Source: a virus. Taken from it: a stretch of DNA of 56,714 nucleotides. The notes under the pieces are model-generated. The model made no database searches, had not been told where the DNA came from, and saw nothing but the letters and a program-made list of their open reading frames with translations. A program made the position numbers and the translations under genes. Where the stretch lies: the IMG/VR virus record IMGVR_UViG_3300042534_000372, positions 1 to 56,714 of that record; one strand, given 5' to 3'. Of the stretch, positions 15,517 to 22,062 are shown in pieces; positions within the stretch are counted from its first letter, which is position 1, and the number at the start of each line of letters is the position of its first letter.

Positions 15517-15533
15517 CAGGGAGTCGAACCCTG
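15517..15533 (-). other. tRNA T-arm-like hairpin
   Basis: The minus strand reads CAGGG-TTCGACT-CCCTG: a perfect 5-bp stem with the exact T-loop also found in the tRNA-like element at 12479-12549. No acceptor, D or anticodon arms could be fitted around it. Either a tRNA remnant or a small structured 3' UTR. Confidence 0.5.
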
Positions 15534-15558
15534 AATACTAATTGTATCTATCTGATTA

Positions 15559-15915
15559 TCAGAATGGTAAATCATCAGTCTCTTCGTCTGGCGTTGTCAT
15601 TGGCTCTATATTATTAGCCTGTGCAGACTGAACCTTTTCAATCCTCCAAGCTTCAAGACTATTGAAATAATTAACTTTACCGTCCTTTTCCCATTTACGA
15701 CCACGAACATTAAAGTGAACCTTTACCTCTTCATTAAGGATCACAACGTCTAATAAATCGCATCTATCCTGTGTTAATTGAAATTTGATAAAATCATTCC
15801 ATTCTGAATTTCTTTCGTTTTCAACCTCAATAACAAACTCACGCTTTTTGAATTTATCACTAATTGATTGTGTCTCTTCTTTTACTATTACCTTACCGTT
15901 AATTTCGAAATTCAT
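15559..15915 (-). CDS. Single-stranded DNA-binding-like protein (DUF3127 type)
   Basis: 118 residues. The strand pattern GKVIVKEETQSISDKFKKRE, EFVIEVENE, FIKFQLTQDRC, VKVHFNVRGRKW and NYFNSLEAWRIEK is that of the OB-fold DUF3127 family found in Bacteroidota. It ends with an acidic tail finishing DDLPF, the hallmark C-terminal tip by which SSBs recruit replication partners. It presumably coats ssDNA for the ERF annealase and replication genes encoded nearby. Confidence 0.78.
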   Translation of the reverse strand: MNFEINGKVIVKEETQSISDKFKKREFVIEVENERNSEWNDFIKFQLTQDRCDLLDVVILNEEVKVHFNVRGRKWEKDGKVNYFNSLEAWRIEKVQSAQANNIEPMTTPDEETDDLPF

Positions 15916-15918
15916 AAT

Positions 15919-16188
15919 CTATTTGTCTTTTTTTGTGAAATTCATAAATTGAGAAGCTAATCTATTAGCCATATAATTCATCTCCAATGGATCTAATTTG
16001 TTGCCAGTTAATCTTCCGATCATAAGCATTGGCATTAATGTGGACAAAGCGTGTGTAAAGTGGTTTGCATTATCTCCCTCAGAAACCTCATCAAGATCTA
16101 TGTGGTTTTCACAATCCTCATCGAACATTTCATTTATCTGCAACAACATTAATGCTGCATACTCTTCGTATTTTTCTCTTGTTTTCAT
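15919..16188 (-). CDS. Hypothetical helical protein
   Basis: 89 residues, all-helical by eye, acidic in the middle (DEDCENHIDLDEVSEGD) and with a Met-rich hydrophobic helix (LSTLMPMLMIGRL). It starts just upstream of the SSB-like gene (3-base gap) and is probably co-translated with it. Function unknown. Confidence 0.6.
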   Translation of the reverse strand: MKTREKYEEYAALMLLQINEMFDEDCENHIDLDEVSEGDNANHFTHALSTLMPMLMIGRLTGNKLDPLEMNYMANRLASQFMNFTKKDK

Positions 16189-16198
16189 GATTTATTTA

Positions 16199-16498
16199 TT
16201 AATGTTTAACATCCTGATCTTTATAATAAGCCTCTTTAAGCTCTTGTTTCTTCTCGTTGAATATATCATACTGTTCTTGCCTTGCGTGTTCTTCTGGCGT
16301 ACCTAAAAGTATGTTATCTGGATTTAAACGATATGCAGGATAAGCACCTTTCGAAAGCACGTGTAAAAATTGGAAGTGCCATTTAGGATGATTAATGTGG
16401 TAAAGTTGATTGCCTGACAACTCAGATTTATAACCGTTGGTCTCGCCTCTTGTTTCCCAAATAAATAAAAATAATTGTTTTTGAGTTTTAAACTTCAT
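16199..16498 (-). CDS. HNH/NinG-like nuclease candidate
   Basis: 99 residues. The segment NHPKWHFQFLHVLSKGAYP followed by YRLNPDNILLGTPEEHARQE resembles the core of small HNH-type recombination endonucleases: a His after a strand, Asn-Pro-Asp-Asn and a final His. No zinc cysteines are present. Overlaps the HNH/AP2-like gene by 11 bases. It could equally be a structural homologue without activity. Confidence 0.5.
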   Translation of the reverse strand: MKFKTQKQLFLFIWETRGETNGYKSELSGNQLYHINHPKWHFQFLHVLSKGAYPAYRLNPDNILLGTPEEHARQEQYDIFNEKKQELKEAYYKDQDVKH

Positions 16499-17195
16499 AA
16501 TTAATAAGCTTTAAATATGCCATGTTAGAAATATAACTCTTAAATTCTTCGGCTAATCTCAATATTTCATTTGTTTTTATTTCTTTGTACTTACGAATAG
16601 CATCAGTTTTATTTTCAAAATTACCAACGTACAGCCTGTCACTGTCATACGTTACCCTTATGGAATATTTATTATATTTAGATGAGTATCTATACCCAAA
16701 AGACTTCCTTAATACTGTATTTATTTTTGAGGGTAAAAAGCAACACGTTTCTGGAGAATATTTAGTACCATCACCAATCAGATCCTTATCTAATTCGAAT
16801 CCATTGATATAATTATCGTAATACCAATTTGCAAAATTTTGATAATTCAACCACCTCATACATACACAAACATTACTATATGTAGAATTATTAGATCTAC
16901 TTCCATAACACCTATCTAGCATGCTATTCCAAGTTGTATAAGCCTTTTCCTTAATACCACAACTCATTGATCTATGCTTCCCAATGCCAATATATCCAAT
17001 TCCATATTTAAATGGCCTCATAACATCCTTAACCCTTCCGCTCTTTATTGAGCACATTGATACGCTTGATACTGTGCCAGTCATTGCGAATATTATGTCT
17101 ATGTCATGGTAGGATCTATATTTAATTATCATAAATTCACCATAGTTTTTTGATTCAAAAACCATTCCGTCATACTCCATCTTTTTATTTCTCAT
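16488..17195 (-). CDS. HNH/AP2-like homing-endonuclease family protein
   Basis: 235 residues. AYTTWNSMLDRCYGSR near 85-100, then VCMRWLNYQNFANWYYDNY and the signature GFELDKDLIGDG-x-YSPETCCFLP are the hallmarks of a phage family that combines an HNH-like fold with an AP2-type DNA-binding domain; the AP2-like part is near 170-220 (YNKYSIRVTYDSDRLYVGNF). Such genes are usually mobile and free-standing. It has its own upstream TATCTTTA box. The SSB-recombination operon reads through around it, consistent with insertion. Confidence 0.72.
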   Translation of the reverse strand: MRNKKMEYDGMVFESKNYGEFMIIKYRSYHDIDIIFAMTGTVSSVSMCSIKSGRVKDVMRPFKYGIGYIGIGKHRSMSCGIKEKAYTTWNSMLDRCYGSRSNNSTYSNVCVCMRWLNYQNFANWYYDNYINGFELDKDLIGDGTKYSPETCCFLPSKINTVLRKSFGYRYSSKYNKYSIRVTYDSDRLYVGNFENKTDAIRKYKEIKTNEILRLAEEFKSYISNMAYLKLINYEV

Positions 17196-17269
17196 CTTTT
17201 TACTTTAAAGATACGAATAATAAGTAAAATCATAATCAAGTATTAAACATTTCTTTTTGTGTTTTGAAT

Positions 17270-17344
17270 TTATGCATGGCAATTACATTTAGGACAGCTT
17301 AAATAAAGCCTCGCATCATATTCATGCCCACAATTATTACACAC
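17270..17344 (-). CDS. Possible small zinc ribbon in the +1 frame of the preceding gene
   Basis: From a GTG at 17344 the frame reads VCNNCGHEYDARLYLSCPKC and four more residues, a classic CxxC-N-CxxC zinc ribbon. It begins inside the last codons of the gene ending at 17337, and no ATG is available. Either it uses GTG, or it is joined to the upstream protein by a +1 frameshift. Confidence 0.4.
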   Translation of the reverse strand: MCNNCGHEYDARLYLSCPKCNCHA

Positions 17345-17735
17345 TTCCCAAATCTCGTGATTTCTTAAATGCTTTGAACGACTCCTTAATGTCTTCTGTT
17401 GTTGGTAGCTCATATTCTATCGGTTTATTTTTTGGTGTAAAATGTAACTTCTGAAATGCAGTTAAAGGTTTTGCGTGATTGTGTAATGGTCTTTGATCCC
17501 AATCAGACATATCGGTATGGTTCCGGTTGCGTTCTCTTATTACGTGATCTAATCCGAACTTTTTAATCTTATTCCTTTCGACTGCGTTGAGGTATGCCTT
17601 TAATCTTCTTTCTAGATCTAATCTATATGGCAATGCTTCCGGCTTTCGCTCTTCTTCTCTTTCGATCTCAGGAGACTCTTGCACCCCCTGTTCTCTCATA
17701 TATAAAAAATCTTCTCTATTGCTTTGCATTGTCAA
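17337..17735 (-). CDS. Hypothetical charged protein of the recombination operon
   Basis: 132 residues, very rich in Arg, Lys and Glu (EIEREEERKPEALPYRLDLE) with a His/Asn-rich middle (RERNRNHTDMSDWDQRPLHN). It overlaps the ERF gene by 20 bases and so is probably translated with it. Likely a DNA-associated accessory factor, but this is guesswork from charge and neighbours. Confidence 0.6.
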   Translation of the reverse strand: MTMQSNREDFLYMREQGVQESPEIEREEERKPEALPYRLDLERRLKAYLNAVERNKIKKFGLDHVIRERNRNHTDMSDWDQRPLHNHAKPLTAFQKLHFTPKNKPIEYELPTTEDIKESFKAFKKSRDLGSV

Positions 17736-18381
17736 GCTCCTTAGTAATAAGTTCTTTATTCTTTTTACTCCACTTATATTTAAGTAGCGATTCGATAACG
17801 TATTGTTTTTTTGTGGGAATAGCCTTGATCATAGCGGTAACCTGTTCTTCCGAAACCCAATCCAACGAATCGCCAAATCCAAATTTGTAATCTTTAGGTG
17901 CTTGCGGTGTTTTAATATCGTCAGAATGAGTACTATCTGCGTCATCAATCTTGCCTACTGGAGTAAGGAAAGTATAAAGTAAACAGTTTTTAAGTGCATA
18001 TGTTGTAGCCTTACCAGCTCCTTTGTCTTGCGGGTCAATTCCGTGACCATAGCCAGCAAGCTCTATACTTTCCCCGCTTTCGTGTAGTAATATGTATTTA
18101 GTCTTAACCTTTGTGAAAACCGACTGTTTTGTTTTAAAATCTTTTGGTGTAGATTTACTGTATGGATCAACCTCTTCCCATCGATCTATTTGTGTTTCTT
18201 CTTCGATTCCAATAGGCAGAATGCAAAGTCCATTCTGTTCTAATGCATCGTTAAACACATCCGCAACATCCTTGTATTTAGTTCCGTCATAAGCCGAATT
18301 ACCAGTTCCGACACGGCTGTTTTTTTCCATTCCTTTAACAATCTTCATTACTGAAATAATTGCTTTTGCTATATTTTTCAT
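17716..18381 (-). CDS. erf: ERF-family single-strand annealing recombinase
   Basis: 221 residues. The diagnostic block is GYGHGIDPQDKGAGKATTYA (about 111-130) followed by ALKNCLLYTF, preceded by strands TKVKTKYILLH and ESGESIELAG, the ERF superfamily core. It anneals complementary ssDNA during phage recombination, probably on DNA coated by the SSB-like protein at 15559. The C-terminal 60 residues are a Lys-rich helical extension. Neighbours (NinB-like, SSB-like, HNH) form a recombination module. Confidence 0.85.
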   Translation of the reverse strand: MKNIAKAIISVMKIVKGMEKNSRVGTGNSAYDGTKYKDVADVFNDALEQNGLCILPIGIEEETQIDRWEEVDPYSKSTPKDFKTKQSVFTKVKTKYILLHESGESIELAGYGHGIDPQDKGAGKATTYALKNCLLYTFLTPVGKIDDADSTHSDDIKTPQAPKDYKFGFGDSLDWVSEEQVTAMIKAIPTKKQYVIESLLKYKWSKKNKELITKELDNAKQ

Positions 18382-18391
18382 TTGGTTTAGT

Positions 18392-18796
18392 TTAATTATA
18401 AGTGAAAATAAAATCTTCGTACCCCTGCATTTGTGGCGATGGTAAATAAATACTTTGCTCTTCTGCTACGAATAATCTAATCTTTTCTAAATAGTCCGTA
18501 AATTCTTTCGTGTCGTTATCTGGAGTGCTTTTAATCCTTAATTGCTTAACTCCAAATATTTCAACTTCTTCAATTCCTAGAAACTTTTCAGCAAAATATT
18601 TATGAAGATCGTTTTTATCGTTTCCAGTTTCATCTTGTATGCATGTAAGCCACATCCAATATAGAGAATTTTGTTTTACTGATCTTTTATTTTTGTGTTC
18701 GGTAAGATCAATTTTAGCTTTCTTTTCGATAAGCATTTTGCCTCGTAATCGAAAACGCTCAACGTCTAACGGTTTATTTAGGTCTAATTTCATCAT
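18392..18796 (-). CDS. NinB-like recombination protein
   Basis: 134 residues from the ATG at 18796, chosen because it overlaps the stop of the membrane peptide gene (GGATGATGAA). Motifs LRGKMLIEKKAKIDL, then KRSVKQNSLYWMWLTCIQDE, with the Arg...Gln-Asn...Trp spacing of NinB/Orf-type recombination mediators, and a later DLHKYFAEKFLG. It probably helps load the annealase or resolve intermediates. A frame extending to 18883 is possible but would overlap the upstream peptide. Confidence 0.6.
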   Translation of the reverse strand: MMKLDLNKPLDVERFRLRGKMLIEKKAKIDLTEHKNKRSVKQNSLYWMWLTCIQDETGNDKNDLHKYFAEKFLGIEEVEIFGVKQLRIKSTPDNDTKEFTDYLEKIRLFVAEEQSIYLPSPQMQGYEDFIFTYN

Positions 18797-18903
18797 CCGA
18801 ATATAAAAAGTAGAAAAATCATTAGCGCTATTCCTGCGATTATTGGAGAAATACACTCCAAATCTTTCATTTTTTGCTTGCAACTTCTGCCTTGTTCGCT
18901 CAT
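18793..18903 (-). CDS. 36-residue membrane peptide
   Basis: MSEQGRSCKQKMKDLECISP, then one 15-residue hydrophobic helix (IIAGIALMIFLLFIF) and a final Gly. Its TGA overlaps the ATG of the NinB-like gene, a classic coupled pair. The presence of a membrane peptide directly before a recombination gene is odd; function unknown. Confidence 0.5.
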   Translation of the reverse strand: MSEQGRSCKQKMKDLECISPIIAGIALMIFLLFIFG

Positions 18904-18967
18904 TTCATTTAGTTTTTTGGTTTAAACAAATCTATGAATTCTACAATCAAATTAAGAATCTTTAGAT

Positions 18968-18984
18968 ATGTTATAAAACATGTT
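18968..18984. promoter_or_regulatory. Operator-like inverted repeat before the recombination genes
   Basis: ATGTTATAAAACATGTT, one of the family of ATGTT-N4-AACAT sites. It lies between the gene ending at 18984 and the start at 18903, where a promoter for the recombination operon would be expected. Confidence 0.6.
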
Positions 18985-19211
18985 TATCGTTTTTTTAATC
19001 GGTAAGAATCAATTTCAGCCTGGATATCTTTTGCTTCTTGTACTCTTCCTAGTTTATGCTTTCCTAGTTTAGTCATCCCTACTCCGGTAACTACGTGATG
19101 AAAGCAATCATGTAGGCGATGCATTAAATCAAGCATGATTAAAGATGTTCTTATTCTCGTAGCCTTTTCTTCACTGGCTCTATTGGTATTGCTTGTTGCT
19201 GTGTTGTTCAT
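18984..19211 (-). CDS. Hypothetical protein
   Basis: 75 residues with a Thr/Asn/Ser-rich start, a His-rich centre (MHRLHDCFHHVVTGVG) and a basic C-terminal helix. It begins 3 bases after the XRE-type regulator gene and so is probably co-expressed. No family recognised. Confidence 0.6.
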   Translation of the reverse strand: MNNTATSNTNRASEEKATRIRTSLIMLDLMHRLHDCFHHVVTGVGMTKLGKHKLGRVQEAKDIQAEIDSYRLKKR

Positions 19212-19213
19212 GA

Positions 19214-19468
19214 TCAGTTTATTTTAATATTCTTTAAATCTAATTCAACTAATTCAAGTTTTAATTCCATACCACATATATTAGCGTATGAATTCAATAA
19301 TTTAAAATCAATAGTTTTGCCATTAATAAATTCGTTAATCTTCCTCCTTGATACATGGAAGTAGTCTGCTAAATCTTGTTGTGTAACACAATCGTAACAC
19401 CGTCTGTTTAATTCGTCCAAAATGTAACGATATTTGCACTCTAAAATTTCTGTTTTGGTTGTTTTCAT
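19214..19468 (-). CDS. XRE/Cro-type helix-turn-helix regulator
   Basis: 84 residues. VTQQDLADYFHVSRRKINEF (about 28-47) is a canonical HTH, followed by INGKTIDFKLLNSYANICG, the usual third and fourth helices of Cro/CI-like domains. A short beta tail (KLELVELDLKNIKI) could dimerise. It sits upstream of the recombination genes, and the operator-like site at 18968 lies between them. It is one candidate for the protein that binds the dispersed inverted repeat. Confidence 0.72.
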   Translation of the reverse strand: MKTTKTEILECKYRYILDELNRRCYDCVTQQDLADYFHVSRRKINEFINGKTIDFKLLNSYANICGMELKLELVELDLKNIKIN

Positions 19469-19502
19469 TGGGTTTTATTTAAAAGGTGCGTTTACCGAAT
19501 CA

Positions 19503-19766
19503 TTACCATCCATACTCAGGAAAGTATTGCTTTACTAATTTAGAGTTACCAATATTAGGGTTATACCAAATAAGCTTTTGCCTTTCATTCATACTTTCTT
19601 TTATACAATGTGGGTGTGCAGTCCATATAAAAATATACGCTCCACCTTCTTCTAATATAGCATTTACTGCCATCGTTTGGTCTTTCCAACCTTCTCTGTT
19701 CTGGAATTTTATGCGTTTATTTTTATCAAGTTGCCCTAATATTTCTGCTAGTTGTTGTATTTTCAT
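19503..19766 (-). CDS. Hypothetical small protein, cassette block
   Basis: 87 residues beginning MKIQQLAEILGQLDKNKRIK, then a Trp-rich region (NREGWKDQTMAVNAILEEGG, later FIWTAHPHC) and a C-terminus with PEYGW. It is flanked upstream by a copy of the recurrent gene-junction sequence (19801-19852). Function unknown. Confidence 0.6.
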   Translation of the reverse strand: MKIQQLAEILGQLDKNKRIKFQNREGWKDQTMAVNAILEEGGAYIFIWTAHPHCIKESMNERQKLIWYNPNIGNSKLVKQYFPEYGW

Positions 19767-19800
19767 TCTATTAAGTTTTTAGTTTGTACGTATGGTAATA

Positions 19801-19852
19801 TTAAATAAATTTCATTTCGTACCTCAACAAATCTTATTCCTGCTCATTATAA
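19801..19852 (-). repeat. Recurrent gene-junction sequence, copy E1
   Basis: On the minus strand it begins TATAATGAGCAGGAATAAGA, then has TTGTTGAGGTACGAAATG and an AT-rich end. It aligns with 20714-20777, and more loosely with 21956-22012 and 53435-53494. It occupies the space between two small genes. Confidence 0.7.
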
Positions 19853-19861
19853 AGCAGTTTG

Positions 19862-20164
19862 TTAATATACACAACCGCATTTTCTGCACTTAAAAACAAC
19901 GCCAGTGCTTCCATATTGGACTTCCTCGTAAGCATGATCACAAACCGCCGCTTCGCTCTTTATAATATCAGGTAAATTTAATGCTTCACCAGTTTTATTT
20001 TCAGCCCCACTCGCTTGCTGTAATTTTAGTTTTTGGTTCTCTTTTTTAAGCTCCCTAACTTGGTCATCTAATTTATCAATACACTCACTAACATCAAACA
20101 TGTCTTCTGGTGCTTCAAGTCCTGCTAACTTACAATTATCTATTACTCTTTGCCAATCGCTCAT
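19862..20164 (-). CDS. Modular small protein: coiled coil, LNLPD linker, zinc ribbon
   Basis: 100 residues in three parts. Residues 1-55 are helical with a Lys/Glu coiled coil (VRELKKENQKLKLQQ). ALNLPDIIKS at 61-70 is the linker shared with the protein at 51767. A C-terminal zinc ribbon follows, CDHAYEEVQYG then FKCRKCGCVY. The ribbon resembles that of the protein at 48077, which has a different linker and N-terminus. This is one of the clearest members of the shuffled family. Confidence 0.68.
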   Translation of the reverse strand: MSDWQRVIDNCKLAGLEAPEDMFDVSECIDKLDDQVRELKKENQKLKLQQASGAENKTGEALNLPDIIKSEAAVCDHAYEEVQYGSTGVVFKCRKCGCVY

Positions 20165-20248
20165 TACTTAGTTTTTAAGGTTATTTACTATTAATTTAGC
20201 TCATAGTATTCACGCACTAAACTTACCATTATCATTACCTGCAATATT

Positions 20249-20437
20249 TTATTTTTTGCCACCGCACTTACAATTTTTCAAATTGTTTAGGAATTGTCTT
20301 AGTGGCTCTTCCCAATGCTCAGCAAGTTTTTGAGAACCATTCACTGCCTTTACAAGTGTTGTATCAGGCATTTTCAATTGTCGCTCTATACCTCTAAGGC
20401 TTAGCGAGTGTTTATTTTTTCTTAACCAGTTAATCAT
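20249..20437 (-). CDS. Small regulator, paralogue family A
   Basis: 62 residues: INWLRKNKHSLSLRGIERQL, KMPDTTLVKAVNGSQKLAEH, W-x-EPLRQFLNNLK. It aligns along its whole length with the proteins at 48980 and 53945 (shared NK...IE..L.M.D..L.KAVN..Q.L...W..PL..FL..LK). The MPDTTLVKAVN stretch looks like an HTH recognition helix. Its operon has the same promoter region as the paralogue at 53945, which suggests autoregulation. A CKCGGKK tail is unique to this copy. Confidence 0.65.
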   Translation of the reverse strand: MINWLRKNKHSLSLRGIERQLKMPDTTLVKAVNGSQKLAEHWEEPLRQFLNNLKNCKCGGKK

Positions 20438-20441
20438 ACTA

Positions 20442-20603
20442 TTACCAAGATTGAATCATCATTAAACAGTCGTTTCTAGCATCTCTTGCATCAACATATA
20501 ATTGTTTGTTTTCTGCGGTTTTATTGCTCATGAAAACTTTAAGTGCTTTTTTAGTTTCAATACGGTGTTGTTGAAAATCGTTTCTTAATTCTTGAAGTGT
20601 CAT
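20442..20603 (-). CDS. Small helical protein, first gene of a regulator operon
   Basis: 53 residues from the ATG at 20603 (MTLQELRNDFQQHRIETKKA). The upstream in-frame ATG at 20627 is only a few bases from the -7 box, so the internal start is preferred. Helical, with acidic and basic patches, ending in NDCLMMIQSW. The next gene starts after 4 bases. Function unknown. Confidence 0.55.
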   Translation of the reverse strand: MTLQELRNDFQQHRIETKKALKVFMSNKTAENKQLYVDARDARNDCLMMIQSW

Positions 20604-20631
20604 AGTATTAGTTTTTTCGTTAAACAATACC

Positions 20632-20672
20632 CAAATATAAGGGTAATATATTTAATATCCTAATATAAAGGT
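20632..20672 (-). promoter_or_regulatory. Duplicated promoter region, copy at the minus-strand regulator operon
   Basis: On the minus strand: TTTATATTAGGATATTAAAT, then ATATTACCC and TATATTTGG. Some 40 bases match 53541-53584 almost exactly. Both copies drive an operon whose second gene is a family A regulator. Confidence 0.75.
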
Positions 20673-20713
20673 AAAATAAAAAAATCCATCCCTAAAAAAT
20701 AAAACAAAGCAGG

Positions 20714-20777
20714 TAACACTAAATAAAATTCATTTCGTTCCTCAACGAAATCTTATTCTTGTCCATTATGGAATCAT
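20714..20777 (-). repeat. Recurrent gene-junction sequence, copy E2
   Basis: Minus strand: ATGATTCCATAATGGACAAG, then AATAAGATTTCGTTGAGGAA, CGAAATGAATTTTATTTAGT and GTTA. The ATGATTCCATAATG start recurs at 21162-21175. Confidence 0.7.
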
Positions 20778-20806
20778 AACGCTCACTCGTGCCTCGTTCC
20801 CTCAAA

Positions 20807-20986
20807 CTAACTACATTCAAAAATTTCACAATCGTCGAAATCTATAAATCCTATGTGGTCACCTGGTAAATTAACCTCATATTTACTAGAGTGGGGATCG
20901 CCATCATTAATTGGAGTAAAGATTTCTCCTATTCGATCATTGTACCACCAATTATCATTACTGCATTTTGTTATTTTAACTTTCAT
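20807..20986 (-). CDS. Small SH3-like phage protein
   Basis: 59 residues: MKVKITKCSNDNWWYNDRIG, then EIFTPINDGDP and YEVNLPGDHIGFIDFDDCE. The order strand, WWY, IG, strand, IDFDDCE is that of tiny SH3-like beta-barrel proteins common in phages. Acidic C-terminus. Followed by a repeat-rich gap. Function unknown. Confidence 0.55.
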   Translation of the reverse strand: MKVKITKCSNDNWWYNDRIGEIFTPINDGDPHSSKYEVNLPGDHIGFIDFDDCEIFECS

Positions 20987-21027
20987 ATCAAATAAATTTT
21001 TAAATTCCCGTTAGTATTATGATCTTC

Positions 21028-21165
21028 AATGTTGTTTGGCTTTCAACACACGAAAATCTTGACAATGTGAGCGTAACGCTCCTCAATAAACAGTTAAACT
21101 TCATTCAGCCTCTATATTGATCGTTCCTCACAATGAGGCTTTACGAAGCTTAGCCAAACAACATT
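21028..21165 (-). repeat. Long-range inverted repeat in an intergenic region
   Basis: AATGTTGTTTGGCT (21028-21041) and AGCCAAACAACATT (21152-21165) are perfect complements 110 bases apart. Inside are two more hairpins, GAGCG-taa-CGCTC (21069-21081) and CCTCA-caa-TGAGG (21126-21138). The strand could fold into a branched cruciform or structured RNA. No coding sequence is seen here. Confidence 0.7.
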
Positions 21166-21178
21166 ATGGAATCATTAA

Positions 21179-21222
21179 AACGAAAAGCTAACATGCAATA
21201 AAAAACATGCTTACTTTTCGTT
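21179..21222 (-). repeat. Second intergenic hairpin
   Basis: AACGAAAAG (21179-21187) pairs with CTTTTCGTT (21214-21222); the loop contains two CATGC copies. It lies directly upstream, on the minus strand, of the 110-base-loop inverted repeat. Confidence 0.65.
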
Positions 21223-21276
21223 CTCGTATCAGCTTTAGTGGGTTATCGGGCAATTTTAAATAAAAGCCCACGCACA

Positions 21277-21513
21277 CTATAATAGCATCTTTTCCATCTC
21301 ATTTCTAAACGCCTGAGCATTTGGTTGCCCATACTTATTCATTGCAATTACAGCCTTTTCTTCCTCTTCAAATCCGAGTTTTATTTGTGCTGTAATGCCA
21401 TCTAAATCAGTCCTAATTGCAACTTCATACTTATCATCTTCATCGTTGTATTCAATTGTCAATAAAACTTGTTCGTCATTCTCAATTTCGATTAATCTTG
21501 CAAATTTTGCCAT
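21277..21513 (-). CDS. Hypothetical acidic protein
   Basis: 78 residues, beta strands at the start (KFARLIEIENDEQVLLTIEY), then an acidic middle and a helical C-terminus. The start is preceded by the leader AAATAAAAAAGCG that also precedes the gene at 47584. Function unknown. Confidence 0.6.
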   Translation of the reverse strand: MAKFARLIEIENDEQVLLTIEYNDEDDKYEVAIRTDLDGITAQIKLGFEEEEKAVIAMNKYGQPNAQAFRNEMEKMLL

Positions 21514-21593
21514 CGCTTTTTTATTTAAAATTAGTACTCGTATTTAGTTTTGTGCGTTATTTCGCACGTTTCTTATTGCTGTCCATTACAAAC
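21514..21593 (-). repeat. Recurrent gene-junction sequence, copy E5a
   Basis: Minus strand: TGTAATGGACAGCAATAAGA, then AACGTGCG-aaataa-CGCAC hairpin region (21552-21567), TACGAG, ACTAATTTTAAATAAAAAAG and CG before the ATG. It aligns closely with the plus-strand junction 47503-47583. Confidence 0.75.
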
Positions 21594-21598
21594 AACCT

Positions 21599-21913
21599 CT
21601 AGCCACTAATGCCGCTCAGTTTGTCTGTCATTTCTTTTTGCATTTTGTCCTTCAGTACATTTTTGAAAGTTTCGGCTGTGCATCCGTACATCGGGCAGGT
21701 TTTTAGCTTAGCTGTATCAATCATACATTTACCTCTACTAAAAAAGTCACTACTTTGGTCGTCTGGGTCTGCTATAACCCTGCCCTTGCAAGCTAAATCA
21801 TTCAAGGTGCAAATGCAAAAAGAGGTAGCATCTCCACTTAAATGGTATTCGTAGTTCTCGTTTGTCAGTGCGGGGCAAGTCGCTCCCTTTTGTGGTGTAA
21901 TTAAAGTTTTCAT
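21599..21913 (-). CDS. Cysteine-rich hypothetical protein
   Basis: 104 residues with eight Cys: GATCPAL, SFCICTLNDLACKG, GKCMIDTAKLKTCPMYGC. The pairs could bind zinc. The C-terminal third is a basic helix ending in SGISG. It lies among the cassette-like small genes and follows a junction element. No homologue recognised. Confidence 0.6.
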   Translation of the reverse strand: MKTLITPQKGATCPALTNENYEYHLSGDATSFCICTLNDLACKGRVIADPDDQSSDFFSRGKCMIDTAKLKTCPMYGCTAETFKNVLKDKMQKEMTDKLSGISG

Positions 21914-21955
21914 ATTCTATTTATCTTTTAGTTTATATTTAAAAATCGGCAGTTT

Positions 21956-22012
21956 GTAACACTAAATATATGTAAGCTTCGTTCCTCAGCCTCCACATAT
22001 TCATCACATTAG
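21956..22012 (-). repeat. Recurrent gene-junction sequence, copy E4
   Basis: Minus strand: CCTAATGTGATGAATATG, then GGCTGAGGAACGAA and ATTTAGTGTTAC. The second half (GAGGAACGAA, ATTTAGTGTTAC) matches 20714-20777. Confidence 0.6.
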
Positions 22013-22062
22013 GTGCAATTTAATATTTAATAATTGCCACCGCACTATTAGTTTTTTCAAAA

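Noticed and set aside
17337-17735. A programmed -1 frameshift at T TTG GGA near 17350
   Set aside because: The heptamer fits the slippery pattern, but the -1 frame leads into a short non-zinc reading. The zinc ribbon is in the +1 frame, so -1 slippage does not explain it.
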